From Paracamarosporium sp. OC-R06-R3 (Eukaryota > Ascomycota > Dothideomycetes > Pleosporales > Didymosphaeriaceae): a DNA stretch of 64,000 bases. The stretch's first letter is position 1. Every line of letters begins with the position of its first letter. A program made the position numbers and the translations under genes. The stretch lies in NCBI GenBank assembly GCA_019828545.1, contig JACVRA010000149.1, positions 146,057 to 210,056 of the forward strand, in the 5' to 3' direction. Below are positions 22,018 through 34,105 of the stretch, piece after piece. A model generated the notes under the pieces. That model searched no databases. It saw only the letters and a list, made by a program, of their open reading frames with translations, and was not told where the DNA came from.

Positions 22018-25000
22018 ATGGCTCCCGCTGCCACCGCCGCACACACGGCCAAGAACGTCAAGGCCGAGAACTCAAAGTCCGTCAAGGTCCTTGAGGAGCT
22101 CCTCGGCAAGTTGACCGTCTCCAAGGCCCAGGACGAGATCAACGCCTCTGCCCTCGACCTCGCCACCTTCATCAACGGCGACATCGAGGAGGGCGATGCC
22201 CCCGTCAAGTACGTCGAAACCCTGCAATTCCTCCCACCAGCCTTCTAACAACAACTCCAGGGCCGTCGAGCTGCTCCGGAAGCAGTTGAGCAACCGCAAG
22301 GATGCCGTCGCCCGTGAGCGTGCGCTGGACGCCATCCGCGCCATCGCCCAGCACTCGACCGTCTCCGCCGCTGTCGAGCCCTACCTCGTCTCTCTCCTGC
22401 CCGATACCCTCAACGCCGTCGCCGACAAGATGAGCGCCGTCAAGGTCGCTGCTCAGACCGCCTCCGAGGCCATCGTCTCCGCCGCCAACCCCAACGCCGT
22501 CAAGGCCATCATCCCCCACATCATCCACTCGCTCGAGGCGACCCTCAAGTGGCCCGAGAAGATCACCGATCTTAAGTGCATCGAGATCCTCACCAAGAGC
22601 GCCCCTGCTCAGCTCGCCTTCCGTGTCCCCGACCTGATCCCCGTCATCTCCGGTGCTATGTGGGATACCAAGGCTGAGGTCAAGAAGGCTGCCTACGCTA
22701 CCATGGAGACCCTTTGCGGCCTCATCTCCAACAAGGATATCGAGCGCTTCATTCCCGAGCTCATCAAGTGTATCGCCAAGCCTGAGAACGTCCCCGAGAC
22801 CGTTCACTTGCTCGGTGCCACCACTTTCGTCACTGACGTCCACGAGCCCACCCTCGCCATCATGGTTCCCCTGCTTGAGCGTGGTCTCGTCGAGCGCGAG
22901 ACTGCCATCAAGCGTAAGTCGGCCGTCATTGTCGACAACATGTGCAAGCTTGTCGAGGACCCCCAGATCGTCGCTGCTTTCTTGCCCAAGCTGATGCCTG
23001 CGCTCGAGAAGAACTACGACAACCTTGCTGATCCCGAGGCCCGTGAGAAGACCAAGCAGGCTTTGGACACCTTGATCCGTGTCGGTCACGTCGAGAACGG
23101 CAAGGCTCCTGAGATCTCCAAGGATGGTGACATTGCTACCGTCGCTGGCCACCTCAAGGACGTTGTCCCCGGCAGCGTCAGCCTCGACAAGTTCGGACCC
23201 ATCATTGACTACATCGGTGCCATCGGTGGCCAGCTCATCGACGAGAAGGACTACGAGCCCTTCAACTGGCAGTCCAACGTCGGCCCCTTCCTTGCCATCA
23301 TCGTTGGTGACGAGCAGGCTAAGGACCTCGTCGACAACCTTCGCAAGCGTGCCATTCCCGGTGCTGCTGCCGAGGATGCCGTTGAGCCCGATGAGGAGGA
23401 GGGCGAGGATCTCTGCAACTGCACGTTCAACTTGGCCTACGGTGCCAAGATCCTGCTTAACCAGACTCATCTCCGCCTGAAGCGTGGCCAGCGTTACGGT
23501 CTTCTCGGCCCCAACGGTTCCGGAAAGACCACCCTCATGCGCGCCATCAACAACGAGCAGGTCGAAGGTTTCCCCAAGCAGAACGAGGTCAAGACCGTCT
23601 ACGTCGAGCACGACCTTGACTCTGCCGATACTGAGCAGACTGTTATTGAGTGGACCGTGAAGAAGCTGCAGTCCGTCGGAATCAACAAGCCGCAATCCGA
23701 GGTTGAGGCCACCCTTGTCGAGTTCGGTTTCGTCCAGGAGCAGCTCCAGAACCCCATCACCTCGCTTTCTGGTGGTTGGAAGATGAAGCTCGCTCTCGCT
23801 CGTGCCGTGTTTGAGGAGCCCGATATCCTGCTTCTTGACGAGCCGACTAACCACTTGGACGTGAAGAACGTCAAGTGGCTCGAGGACTACCTCACCAGCT
23901 CTCCCTGCACGTCCATCGTCATCTCTCACGACAGCAAGTTCTTGAACAACATCATTCAGCACGTCATCCACTACGAGCGCTTCAAGCTCAAGCGTTACCG
24001 TGGTAACCTCGATGCTTTCGTCAAGCGTGTGCCGTCTGCTCGTTCTTACCACGAGCTCGGTGCTTCCGAGATGGAGTTCAAGTTCCCCGAGCCCGGTTTC
24101 CTTGAGGGTGTCAAGACCAAGGCCAAGGCCATCGTCCGTGTCAACAACATGACCTTCCAGTACCCCGGTACCTCCAAGCCCCAGATCTCCGAGATCACCT
24201 TCCAGTGCTCGCTCGGTTCGCGTATTGCCGTCATTGGTCCCAACGGTGCCGGAAAGTCTACCCTCGTCAACGTTCTGACTGGTGAACTCATCCCCACATC
24301 TGGTGACGTCTACCAGCACGAGAACATCCGTATTGCGTACATCAAGCAGCACGCTTTCGCGCACATTGACCACCACTTGGACAAGACCCCCTCCGAGTAC
24401 ATTCAGTGGCGTTTCCAGACTGGTGAGGACCGTGAGACCATGGACCGTGCCAACAAGATCGTCACCGAGGAGGACGAGAAGGCTATGGACAAGATCTACC
24501 GTATTGAGGGTACCCAGCGTCGTGTCATCGGTATCCACTCCCGCAGGAAGTTCAAGAACTCGTACGAGTACGAGTGCTCGTTCGCCCTTGGTGACAACGT
24601 TGGCATGAAGAACGAGAAGTGGACTCCCATGATGACTGCCGACAACGCCTGGATTCCCCGTACCGAGATCCTTGCCTCGCACGCCAAGATGGTTGCTGAG
24701 GTCGATCAGAAGGAGGCTCTCGCCAGCGGACAGTTCCGTCCTCTGGTCCGTAAGGAGATTGAGCAGCACTGCTCCAACTTCGGTCTTGACGCTGAGTTGG
24801 TTTCCCACTCTCGTATGCGTGGTCTCTCTGGTGGCCAGCGTGTCAAGGTTGTCCTTGCCGCTTGCTCATGGCAGCGTCCTCACTTGATCGTCCTTGACGA
24901 GCCTACCAACTACCTTGACCGTGACTCGCTCGGTGCCCTTTCCAAGGCCATCAAGTCCTTCGAGGGTGGTGTCATCATCATTACTCACTCTGCTGAGTTC

Positions 25001-25316
25001 ACCAAGGACCTTACTGAGGAAGTCTGGGCCGTCATGGACGGTAAGATGACGCCTTCCGGCCACAACTGGGTACAGGGACAGGGTTCCGGTCCCCGGTTGC
25101 AGGAGAAGGGTGAAGAAGAGGAGAAGTTCGATGCCATGGGCAACAAGGTACGTCATCACCATCGGTGCTCTGAAATACAATTGCTAACGACGAGTTCAGA
25201 TTACCGGAACTGAGAAGAAGAAGAAGCTCACATCGAGCGAGATGAGGAAGAAGAAGAAGGACCGTATGGCCCGCCGCAAGCGTGGTGAGGAGGTCTTCTC
25301 CGACGAGGACGACTAG
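22018..25316 (+). CDS. TEF3: translation elongation factor 3 (ABC-F ATPase)
   Basis: Three exons: 22018-22208, 22261-25147 and 25200-25316, with introns of 52 and 53 nt. The frame is exact, giving 1064 aa, close to the 1040-1060 aa usual for fungal EF-3. The N-terminal HEAT-repeat region is followed by two ABC modules: Walker [10 protein letters not shown] near residue 480, signature [12 protein letters not shown] and Walker [13 protein letters not shown]; then Walker [10 protein letters not shown] near 723, a chromodomain-like insertion, [12 protein letters not shown] and [12 protein letters not shown]. The tail is Lys/Arg-rich, as expected for ribosome binding. The protein is cytosolic, fungus-specific and drives E-site tRNA release. 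Codon use is strongly biased to C-ending codons, unlike its neighbours, which indicates very high expression and explains the long antisense ORF on the other strand. Confidence 0.98.
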
Positions 25317-25749
25317 ATGGTTGATGGTTACGACATGCATGGTATGGTCTCAGGAGGTTTATGAACAAAAAGTTTCGAGTACAGTTTGTCTCATGGATGG
25401 CGTTATGATCGATACCTTGTAGATCTTGATAGATTTGGCTGGAACATGTGTGTGTTGTGTTCTTCAGCGCATTAATGAAATAGTTATACTTCAGCTGGCT
25501 TTCTCTGTATGGGTGTGTGTTGTGTTTTGTGTCTTTGCTGCTTGATGTCTGCTTAATCGGTTCTATGCAAATGATTGACGTCGTTTTGACTTGTGTCCAT
25601 CAGAGCCTGCTTGGTGTTCAGAGGATCGTGGACAAGGACAACGTTACCTTCCAGTTAGCTCCCTTCTAATATCAATTATCTACACGACGACATACGTTCT
25701 ACCTCCATGTCTCTTCGCCCCCCCTAGTCCCATCCCATCCCATCCTCAT
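25317..25749. other. EF-3 3' region, no gene
   Basis: The 3' flank of EF-3 facing the 3' end of the next gene on the opposite strand. Nothing else was recognised. Confidence 0.45.
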
Positions 25750-26490
25750 TCACACACGTCTAAACCCAACATACCCCCCCGTCCCCATCCGCCCAGTAAC
25801 ACTCTGCTGATACGTAGCCCGATTATCCCGGCACCAATACGCGCCGTGTAGAGGCCGATGGCATCGCCAGCAGATGTGCCGCCGCCAGCAGTAGGCCGAG
25901 TCGCACCCGTGGACCCGGTTGAAGTTCCAGCAGATGAAGCCTGGGGTGTTGGTGGAGGGGTGTCTGGGTAGAAAATCGTTGCGCCCGTGGAACCGGTTGA
26001 AGTTCGTGTAGATGAAGTCTGGGGGTTTGGTGCTGGGATGGCTGGGTGGGTGGGGGATGAGTTGGTTGGGTGCGGTGGGTGGGCGCTTGGGGAGGGGGTG
26101 TTCGGGTTTGGTGGGCGGACGGTTGGGTAGGGGGTTGGTGGTTTGGCTGGGTTTTGTGGACGGGGGCTTGGGTGGGGGATTGGTGATTTGGTCGGCTTTA
26201 TGCCTTCGCTCGGTTGCGGCTTGCAGGTTCTTTTTGTAGTTTGTTTCGAAGGTGGCTTTGAGGTTGGCGGCTTCTTCTTGGGTGGGGTTGGCATGTGCGA
26301 GGGTGTCTTTCTTCTTCTCTTCTGTGAGTAGGGGCTTGAGATATGTAAGTGCGGCGGTTCTGGATGCTTGCTGCTGGCTTGGAGGGACGGCTGCGATCCA
26401 GGGCTCGCTCATGATGCAGTCGATGCAGTTGCAGCCGGGGACCGGGGTGTCTTTGATATGATGGTAGTTGGAGCGAGGTGTGGACGACAT
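25750..26490 (-). CDS. Pro/Thr-rich protein with C-terminal CCCH-like knuckle
   Basis: Single exon. The likely start is the Met at 26490 (246 aa), since the 14 residues before it look like leader sequence. Residues 1-100 hold a CNCIDC motif and a charged helix. The middle is a low-complexity Pro/Lys/Thr segment (repeats like PPTKP, PLPKRPP). The C-terminal part contains two related copies of a FI-x2-NFNR-x-HG block; the second continues as GCDSAYCWRRHICWRCH, a CCCH-type arrangement. The same NFNR-HGC-C-RHIC-C pattern occurs in CCCH fingers of many fungal host proteins and in some retroelement proteins. No other transposon feature is near, so I favour a host gene. Function unknown. Confidence 0.6.
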   Translation of the reverse strand: MSSTPRSNYHHIKDTPVPGCNCIDCIMSEPWIAAVPPSQQQASRTAALTYLKPLLTEEKKKDTLAHANPTQEEAANLKATFETNYKKNLQAATERRHKADQITNPPPKPPSTKPSQTTNPLPNRPPTKPEHPLPKRPPTAPNQLIPHPPSHPSTKPPDFIYTNFNRFHGRNDFLPRHPSTNTPGFICWNFNRVHGCDSAYCWRRHICWRCHRPLHGAYWCRDNRATYQQSVTGRMGTGGYVGFRRV

Positions 26491-27344
26491 TGTTAGGCTA
26501 TACCTAAGGATTTGGATCGGATTCGATTGCAAGAAGGGGGATGAAAGTTGAGGGTTGGGGTGGTTGAGATAGCTGGATGATTTAGAGGGTTATACCATAG
26601 GCTTTTAAGTAGGCAGGTAGACCTTCTTTTGGTCTATGCAAACTTCAGAGTTGAGTGATATGGACTTCTATGGCCTTTGCTCGCCGTGGCTCCAGTGGAA
26701 AATGTCAGTGAAATTAACCTGTGCTTGGTATGCGTTGGGCATGGAGTCTACACGAGGCTAACATCATTTCACAAAGACCTTGAACTAAATTACAGTAACA
26801 TCTTGTAGGTTTCGATTGCAATACATTCTACCTCGTGAACACTCATTAAGCCAGACTGGTTCGCATTTCACTTCAACTTGGCTGGTGTGGGTATGTATCC
26901 AAATCCGTGGAAGTGATGACAAGAAGTGACAATAACAATCAGGATTAATGACACAGGCTTGAAATTTGGTATCACAGACATTATAACATCCTTTCATCAA
27001 GCTCATGAATATGTCACTGATCATGTGGCAAACGTATGTTGATGGACTGACCCATGTTAATCCAGGGGAGTTCACCAAACAAAATCGTAGAGATGGGACT
27101 CGCATATGCGCTTAAACTCATATAATGATGTTAGAACAGTGTGAAGCCTGAATTACTCACAGATCATTGACGCGGGGAACTCGTGCACACCCGTTCACGC
27201 TATGACGTTGACCCAATGACACCACCTTCCCAAGCATTATCTCTTCCATTCGATGCGGCCATCCCAGCTCGGCAGGCCGTGTCGCGGATATTGCTCGACA
27301 ACAAGAAACCCAACAGACAGTTTGAGAACTCCACTCAACGCAAG
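26491..27344. other. intergenic, no supported gene
   Basis: 850 bp. A Cys-containing 106-aa ORF at 26785-27105 (minus) has no start context or family signature and is not called. Confidence 0.4.
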
Positions 27345-28033
27345 ATGCTGAAACTGTAAGCGCCACCCTCTCCATACGCGCGCAAAGTCCGCATCTCCCT
27401 CCACGAGAAGAACATACCATTCGAACTTATGACCGAGGTCCCATGGAACAGCACAACCCAAACACCGAAACACAATCCCCTAGAGAAACTTCCGGTCCTA
27501 ATTTCCCGGCAGAAGGGATTCCAAATCTCGATCTCCCACCTAGCAAAGATGGCAAACCTGTTTCGGTCTACGAGAGTCACTTCATCATGGTACGGCTTGA
27601 GACCAAGCTTACCGCACCTCGATGGCCAAGTATGCTACCCGAGGATGTAGAGGGCAAATTGGAAGCGCAGAAAGTGGAAGTAGTCTGTGACGGCATCTGC
27701 GACGCGTTCGTCCTCCGCTTCTTCGAAATTCAATGCGAACATCAGTCGAAAGAATGGATTGCAAGACAACAGCGCAAGATCAACGGGGGAATGAAGTGGC
27801 TGGCTGAGAAAGCTTCAGAGAGTAATAGTAGGGAGTTTTTGGTTGGTGGCAAATTTGGACTGGCAGACATAGCGGCAGGAACTGTTTGTTTGTATCTGGA
27901 TGTTAGATGGCCAGATTATGCTTGGAGGGAGAAGTATCCGGAGTTGGCGAGGTACGCGGATGGGTTGGCAAAAAGGGAGAGTTTCAAAGAGACAGTGCCA
28001 GTGCCGCAAGTTATTGATGATAAGATTGTTTAA
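27345..28033 (+). pseudogene. glutathione S-transferase with disrupted N-terminal domain
   Basis: The frame from 27345 encodes MLKL, then a TAA stop (27357-27359), then the unmistakable GST thioredoxin-fold start APPSPYARKVRISLHEK and NPLEKLPVLI. After VLI the homologous sequence continues in a different frame (PSKDGKPVSVYESHFIM), which implies a one-base loss in or near the TTT CCC run at about 27502-27507. From there the GST C-terminal helical domain runs intact to 28033 (FLVGGKFGLADIAAGTVC). No GT-AG intron can repair both lesions. Either this is a young pseudogene or the assembly has errors. An ORF starting at 27443 would give a protein with most of the N-terminal domain replaced and no glutathione site. 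Confidence 0.65.
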
Positions 28034-28504
28034 GGAGAGTGTCCGGAAAGAGGATACCGCAATGTATAGTTCGAGTGTTAGAAGAATAAGCTAAATATTG
28101 CGTATCTTCGAACCATCCGATGCCTTCAAACTGCGTTCCAAGTAGTGAAAAGACGCGTTCCGTCACGCGTCGAGTGGAAGGCCAGTTACATAGCGCGCAT
28201 ACGTGTACCATATCACAGTCTCATGCTTATCGTAAGGTCTAGAGTAGCCTAGATTTACTCAGTACGGCGTCCACGTGCGATCCGATTACTATTTTGACCA
28301 TGAACAAGGTAAACAATGTTGTATTAGATGAGAAGTGACCAATGGAGCAAATGCCGGAACCCGTGATTCTTTCCCGAGGTGCCTCGGCACCGTTGTCGCC
28401 GCCCCACACGATCAAAGACCTCCGCATCGCTCTCCGCATTTTCACATTCTGGCCTCTTTCACCTTGTTCCAGCGTTCAATTCTCATTCACAACATACATT
28501 CACC
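28034..28504. other. intergenic, thiolase promoter
   Basis: 470 bp of 5' region of the thiolase gene. Short opposite-strand ORFs only. The 80 bp before the ATG are pyrimidine-rich. Confidence 0.45.
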
Positions 28505-29893
28505 ATGACCGAGCGACTGAAGTCCATCGTATCGCATATCGCACCCGCCAAGAACGGAGTGAGCGCCCTGTGAGTATCCGCCGCACCTCCGGAAGCCGAG
28601 CTCAAGCTTCAGGCAGAGATGAGGTATCAGAAATTAATGTATGAACAACAGCACAACGAAGAATCCAGATGACATTGTCATTACCCTCGCGGTCCGGACG
28701 CCGCTCGCAAAGGCGCACAAGGGAGGCTTCAAGGACACGCCGCTCGACGGCATCCTTGTCAAGCTGCTGAAGCAGGTCATTGCGAAGTCAAAGCTGGACC
28801 CGGCACTAGTTGAAGATATCTGTTTGGGAAATGTACATCCAAATGAACCCGCATTGTGCAAGAGTGCCGCTAATGTTGAGTTCAGGTCTCAGACGCCAAA
28901 GCCGCATACTACATCCGCGCCGCCATGCTTGGTGCCGGCTTCCCCAATACCACGGCCGGCTCTTCCGTAAACCGTTTCTGCAGCTCTGGCCTCAAAGCCG
29001 TGCAGGATATCGCCAATCAGATCGCTACCGGGTCTATCGAAGTTGGTCTCGCGCTTGGTGCTGAGTCCATGACTACCGGTGGCGACCGCTTAGAACGTCC
29101 CTTCTTCGACGAGATTCTTGAGAAGCAGGAAGCCCGCGACTGCATGCAGCCCATGGGACAGACATCTGAGAACGTCGGAAAGGACTTCAACATCTCTCGC
29201 GAGAGGCAAGATCACTATGCAGCAGAGTCATACAGGAGAGCAGAGGTTGCGCAGAAGGCGGGCTGGTTCGACGATGAGATCGTGCCGATCCAGGTCAAGG
29301 TCAAGGATCCTAAGACGGGTGAGGAGAAGGATGTGACTCTTACCAAGGATGAGGGACCAAGGTACGGAACCACATTCGAGGCTCTGCAGAAGATCCGGCC
29401 CGCCTTCCTGCCGCACGGCGACAGGTCGCACGGTGGAAACTCGTCGCAGCTCACCGATGGTGCCGCTGCTGTGCTTCTCATGAAGCGATCAAAGGCTCAG
29501 GAGCTTGGCCAGCCCATCCTTGCAAAGTTCGTTGGCGCTACCGTCGCTGGACTTGCTCCTCGCATCATGGGCATTGGTCCCACCCTTGCTATCCCGAAGC
29601 TACTCACCAAGTTCAACCTCACACTTGACGATATCGATCTTATCGAGATTAACGAGGCCTTTGCCTCTATGGCTGTGTACTGCTTGGACACTTTGAAGAT
29701 TGATCACTCGAAGCTGAATGTAAGAGGTGGAGCCATTGCCCTCGGTCACCCGTTAGGATGCACAGGTGCTCGACAGATCGCTACAGGTCTTAGCGAGTGC
29801 AGGAGACAAAAGAAGAAGATCCTGTTGACGTCTATGTGCATAGGCACTGGCATGGGTATGGCCGGTCTGTTCATCAACGAGCAGAACGTGTAG
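28505..29893 (+). CDS. POT1: peroxisomal 3-ketoacyl-CoA thiolase
   Basis: Three exons: 28505-28569, 28652-28832 and 28886-29893, with introns of 82 and 53 nt. The frame is exact, giving 417 aa, the size of fungal peroxisomal thiolases. It carries out the last step of beta-oxidation, cleaving 3-ketoacyl-CoA to acetyl-CoA. The active-site Cys114 lies in NRFCSSG, followed by HGGNSSQ-TDGA, NEAFA, GGAIALGHPLGCTGARQ and CIGTGMGMAG. The N-terminus reads RLKSIVSHI, which fits the PTS2 peroxisome-import pattern R-L-x5-H-L/A except for Ile in the last position. The start context is CACCATGACC. The three-exon model replaces a spurious readthrough at the second intron. Confidence 0.96.
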
Positions 29894-30160
29894 ACTATTA
29901 TACAAAACTGTTTAATTGTTGTACGGTCTTCGAGCCCACTTCGTATGGAACGTGCCGAAATTCTTGAAAGTGCCTGCCCTTCAACTTATATTTTACGCTA
30001 CGAATCGCAGAGGTTTTAGGAAAGCGCATCACTATAACGCTATACCATTTGTGGAACAGACATTATGGCCCCCAGCATCTACGCCCCGTTGATCCTGTGG
30101 ACACAATCGTACCGTCTTATCATACTTTCCACTGCTCCACTCACCATAGCAACTGCCAAT

Positions 30161-31530
30161 ATGGCTCCTAACAGAATTGTAGAGCTCTCTGATATCATCT
30201 CAGAACACACACGTAGGGTAGACACCTACTTCACCTCAAAGGACCTCCCTACCCCTTCATTCGATGCGTCCTACCCACCGAAGATCCAACTTCCACCCGA
30301 GATTGAGCAATCTCAACAGGCTGTGCTGGAAGCCGCAGACGAGCTCACTACGCTCATGATGGGTCCCGCTACAATGCTTCTCAGGAAATACTCAGTTTGT
30401 GTCACCAACACATCTCAGTCGATCTCACTCATTGATCTTAGTTTAACGCATGGTCAAGCGTGCAAGCAATCGAGCGTTTCAACATCGCCAAAGCCTTCCC
30501 ACCAGGCGAGACCTCAACCTTTGAGGACATTGCACGGACATGCTCGATCCCGGAACCAGACGCGCGCCGCATTATACGGCACGCTGCGGCTCACTACATC
30601 TTCGCAGAGGCGGAACCTGGTGTCGTGAAGCACACGGCTGCTTCCAAGGCACTAGCTACCGTTCCATCGCTCAGCAGTGTAGCTGGGTTCCTTGCGAACG
30701 AAATGTGGCCATCTTCATCTCGACTCGCAGACGCAATGAAAAAGTGGCCTGGTTCTGAAGAAGCGAACGAAGCTGGGTTTAATGTCGCATACGGAGTCGA
30801 TCGTCCCATGATGGATGTAGTAGCCCAGGACTCTGCGCGAGCTAAACGCATGGCCGGAGCTATGCAATTCATGCACAGCGGTCCAGGATACGACATTCGC
30901 CATGTAGTCGATAACTTCGACTGGGGCGACGCAGCCAGCGGCTTGCTTGTTGATGTCGGCGGAGGGAATGGGACTGTCGGCGCTGCAATTGCTCGGGCAT
31001 TACCTAATATCAGCTGCGTTGTTCAGGACTTACCTGAGACGGTCAAGGATGTTGATGTCCCTACGGATCTGCGTCAAGGAGGGAGATTGAGATTCATGGC
31101 TCATGACTTCTTTACCGAGCAGTCGGTCAAGGGCGCGGATATTTACCTCCTGCGATGGGTCCTTCATGATTGGTCTGATAAGTATGCCATCAGGATTCTG
31201 AGGAATCTGATTCCCGCGCTGAAAAAAGGCGCGCGTGTTTTGGTGAACGAGTTGAGTTTACCTCCAGCGGTAGGATTATCGCCTTACCAGCAGAGGTCCG
31301 CTCGGTAGGTATGCTTCATGTTTGGCGACGGTAGATTACTGAGGTTTTCATTTAGGGTATTTGATCTTGGTATGAAGGCCTTACAGAACGCGAAAGAACG
31401 CGACGCGCAGGATTGGAAGGATCTGTTTCACAAAGCAGATCCGAGATTCAAGCTGCAAGACATCAGGACGCCACCAGATGCAACTCTAGCGATCATAAGC
31501 GCCACCTGGACAAATGAAGTTGTAATGTAG
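30161..31530 (+). CDS. COMT-type O-methyltransferase
   Basis: Three exons: 30161-30394, 30442-31304 and 31356-31530, with introns of 47 and 51 nt. The frame is exact, giving 423 aa. An in-frame ATG at 30065 would add 32 hydrophobic residues, but MAPNRIVELSDIISEHT is the family-like start. The N-terminal half is the dimerisation/winged-helix domain (WSSVQAIERFNIAKAF). The SAM-binding glycine loop is LLVDVGGGNGTVG, and LLRWVLHDWSD carries the presumed catalytic His. Fungal relatives methylate hydroxyls of polyketides and phenolics, often in secondary-metabolite clusters. Here it stands alone beside thiolase and a sugar transporter, so the substrate is unknown. Confidence 0.9.
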
Positions 31531-32384
31531 GCGGGCAACTATCGACGAAAGTGCGATTGAGTGACAGGTAGACTCTCCTCAACGTCTAGTTTTAACGAGA
31601 CTATACGATTACCCTACCAGAGTATGTAAAGCCATGAGATCCGAACCGTCACTGAGGACTCGGGGTTGAGAATAGGGCAACTATCGGAGGGAGGGTTGGG
31701 ATCTTCGACTGATAGGCAGAGTCTAAGGCCATCTTGTTAGATACAAGGGAGATCGGTTTATTTGTAAATGCATACAATTCCGATACACGTTGTTAAAACC
31801 ACGCGATGCGAACTCCCAGGCTAATCTTCTACATAGGGTCCCGTGGGGGGCCACAGCGATCGACGGAGATGCGACCTACTACCCATAAAAGCAATTTCGC
31901 TTGCCGTTGATCGCAGAGATCGACGGCTCCCGCTATCTTACCCAACCCGGCTTTTCACAAGCCCACGCTGCGCCGACCGTTCCGTACACCACCCACCAAA
32001 CATCACAGAAGAGCCGTCCGATCCGTGCTAGAATCGATGCTTTTCTCTCGACTTGCCCTGGGGGGAATGTTGCGAGACCGTTGGGGTGGTACGGCGTGCA
32101 AAGCTTCACGGTCCGCGCGGTCTAGAGCCTGACAGACTGGTTATCACGGCTGACTCGCATGCATGTGCGGACATGGCTCCCGCCGTGATGCCGGCCTCCA
32201 ACGCTCATGGCAGCAGAAATCGCAGGGGAGTGTGGATCGCAGGCTTCGATAGAAAGTGTTGACTTGCCCGTGTGGGAAGTTTGCATTGAATTTTGCTACT
32301 ACGGCTAGCTAGCTGCGTGCAGAGAACGCTTTTCGCGCTGAGGTTCCTCGACCACCACCTCGCGCGCTGTCACACCTGCGAGTC
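31531..32384. other. intergenic, no supported gene
   Basis: 850 bp between convergent genes. Short overlapping ORFs only. Confidence 0.45.
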
Positions 32385-34105
32385 TTACGCGTGGCTCTCG
32401 ACATACGTGGTATAGCCTTGCTTGGCCTCGACTTCCTGTACGCGGTGCTCGAGATCGTGCGTCTCGAAGTCGACCTTCTTCATGCCGGGCACGAAGAAGG
32501 GGGCTTCGGTAAAGAGGTACTTCATCTCCTCGAGCGGACGCTTGGCCGTCTCCGGAAGCACGGCCCAGAAAAAGATCGCGTTGGTAAAGTTGCCAATCTA
32601 GGGAGATGATCAGTAACGAACATGTGGTCCAAGAACGCATGCAAACTTACAACGAAGAGGAAATAGTACTTGTAGCCGATGTTGGTCATGGCAATGGGCG
32701 TGATCTGGCCAATCATGGTGTTGAAGGCGAACGAGGTCATGGTGGCAATCATGACACCGTAGGCACGCGTCTTTGTGTCGAAGATTTCAGCGGGAATGAT
32801 CCACGACAGCGGACCGTTGGTCGCCGAGAAAGAGATGTTGTAAAGCCAGGTGATCACGATGAAGGCCCAAGCTGCAGACTTGTTGTTGTTGGCGCCCGGT
32901 GGGAACTTGGCTAGCAGAACGGTCGCGATGATGAAAGTCACCATGTTGAACAGGTTACCACAAATGAGCGGCCAGCGACGACCGAATCGATCGATGAAGA
33001 GAATACAGGTAGCTTGAGCGATGAGGGCAAGCACCGAAGAGATGGCTTGGTACTTCAGCGTGTCGTCGCCTGCGATTCCCATGAGACCGTAGATCTCAGG
33101 CGAGTAGTACTGGATCGCAGAGACACCCGTCATCTGGACTGAGGCTTGGATGGCGCAGGCGAGGAAGAGACGACGGAAGCAAGATCGATCCTTGAAGAGC
33201 TCACCAATCGACGAAGCCTCATGCTCGTGCTCGTATGTGATGGTCTCCTGGATCTGTTCGAATTCAGCGCGTACCCATGGATCGTCGATATTCCCGTGAG
33301 CATGCAACCTAGCCAGCGTCTGCAACCCTTGTTCGGTCCTGCCCTGGTCGATAAGCCAGCGAGGCGATTCGGGGAAGAGTAAGATCAGAGCGGCGAGGAT
33401 AACGGCCGGTAAGATCTGGATACCAAGACTGGTCCTCCATTGACCGTTATCGTCTGGGGAGAATCCGACGTAGGTACCTAAAAGAATTAGCGCAAAACTC
33501 ATATCACAGAAGTTGAGGACCCACCATATGAAATCCACGCAGCCGCGAGCGCACCCACGCCAAGCATAAACTGCTGCAAGGCAGTGACACGACCACGGAT
33601 GCTGGGATGAGCCAACTCGGCTTGGTACAGAGGAATGATCATAGTGAGGACACCGACACTGCCGATACGTCAGTCTTTGTCGATGCGTAAGGTGAGAGAC
33701 ACTTACCCAAGACCTGCAATGGCACGTCCAGAGTAGAGATACGACAGCGCTTTAGCACCCGTTTGCAACGCACCACCAAGACAGAAGATAATGGCTCCGA
33801 TCATGATGGTCAATCGACGACCAATCCTATCAGCCAGAATACCGGCGACGCCAGCCCCAATGAAGGCACCACCCGTGAAGACTGACACGACAGCTCCCGT
33901 CTCATTGTCTTCTGGATGGTTGAATTCTGTCTTGAACGACGGCGACGCAATGACCTGAGCGATGACACCCAAGTCGTAACCGAAGAGGACTGAACCGAGA
34001 GAGGCGAACACACCAACGAGGAACTGTATATGGTCAATTAGCTGTCATCACGTTGATGTCTTCGAAGTCACCCCATACCTGGTACCACTTGGGAGGAAGC
34101 GCCAT
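32385..34105 (-). CDS. MFS sugar transporter
   Basis: Five exons on the minus strand: 34079-34105, 33707-34023, 33525-33658, 32651-33477 and 32385-32597, with introns of 55, 48, 47 and 53 nt. The frame is exact, giving 505 aa. Sugar-porter landmarks are all present: FGYDLGVIA in helix 1, GGAFIGAGVAGILADRIGRR in the first cytosolic loop, PESPRWLIDQGR before the central loop, QASVQMTGVSAIQYYSPEIY in helix 7, DRFGRRW and PETAKRPLEEM after helix 12. It is a plasma-membrane hexose/pentose permease. It is divergent from the GH51 gene 600 bp away, so uptake of arabinose or related sugars is a reasonable guess but is not proven. Confidence 0.93.

Noticed and set aside
20852..22114. 420-aa plus-strand ORF running into EF-3
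   Set aside because: Lies in GC-rich sequence, overlaps ORFs on both strands and the EF-3 start in another frame; no domain features.
22205..24808. 867-aa ORF antisense to EF-3
   Set aside because: Produced by the strong codon bias of EF-3 on the other strand; Val/Leu/Gly-rich with no domain.
26785..27105. 106-aa Cys-containing minus ORF
   Set aside because: No signal peptide or regular Cys spacing, no promoter features; probably chance.
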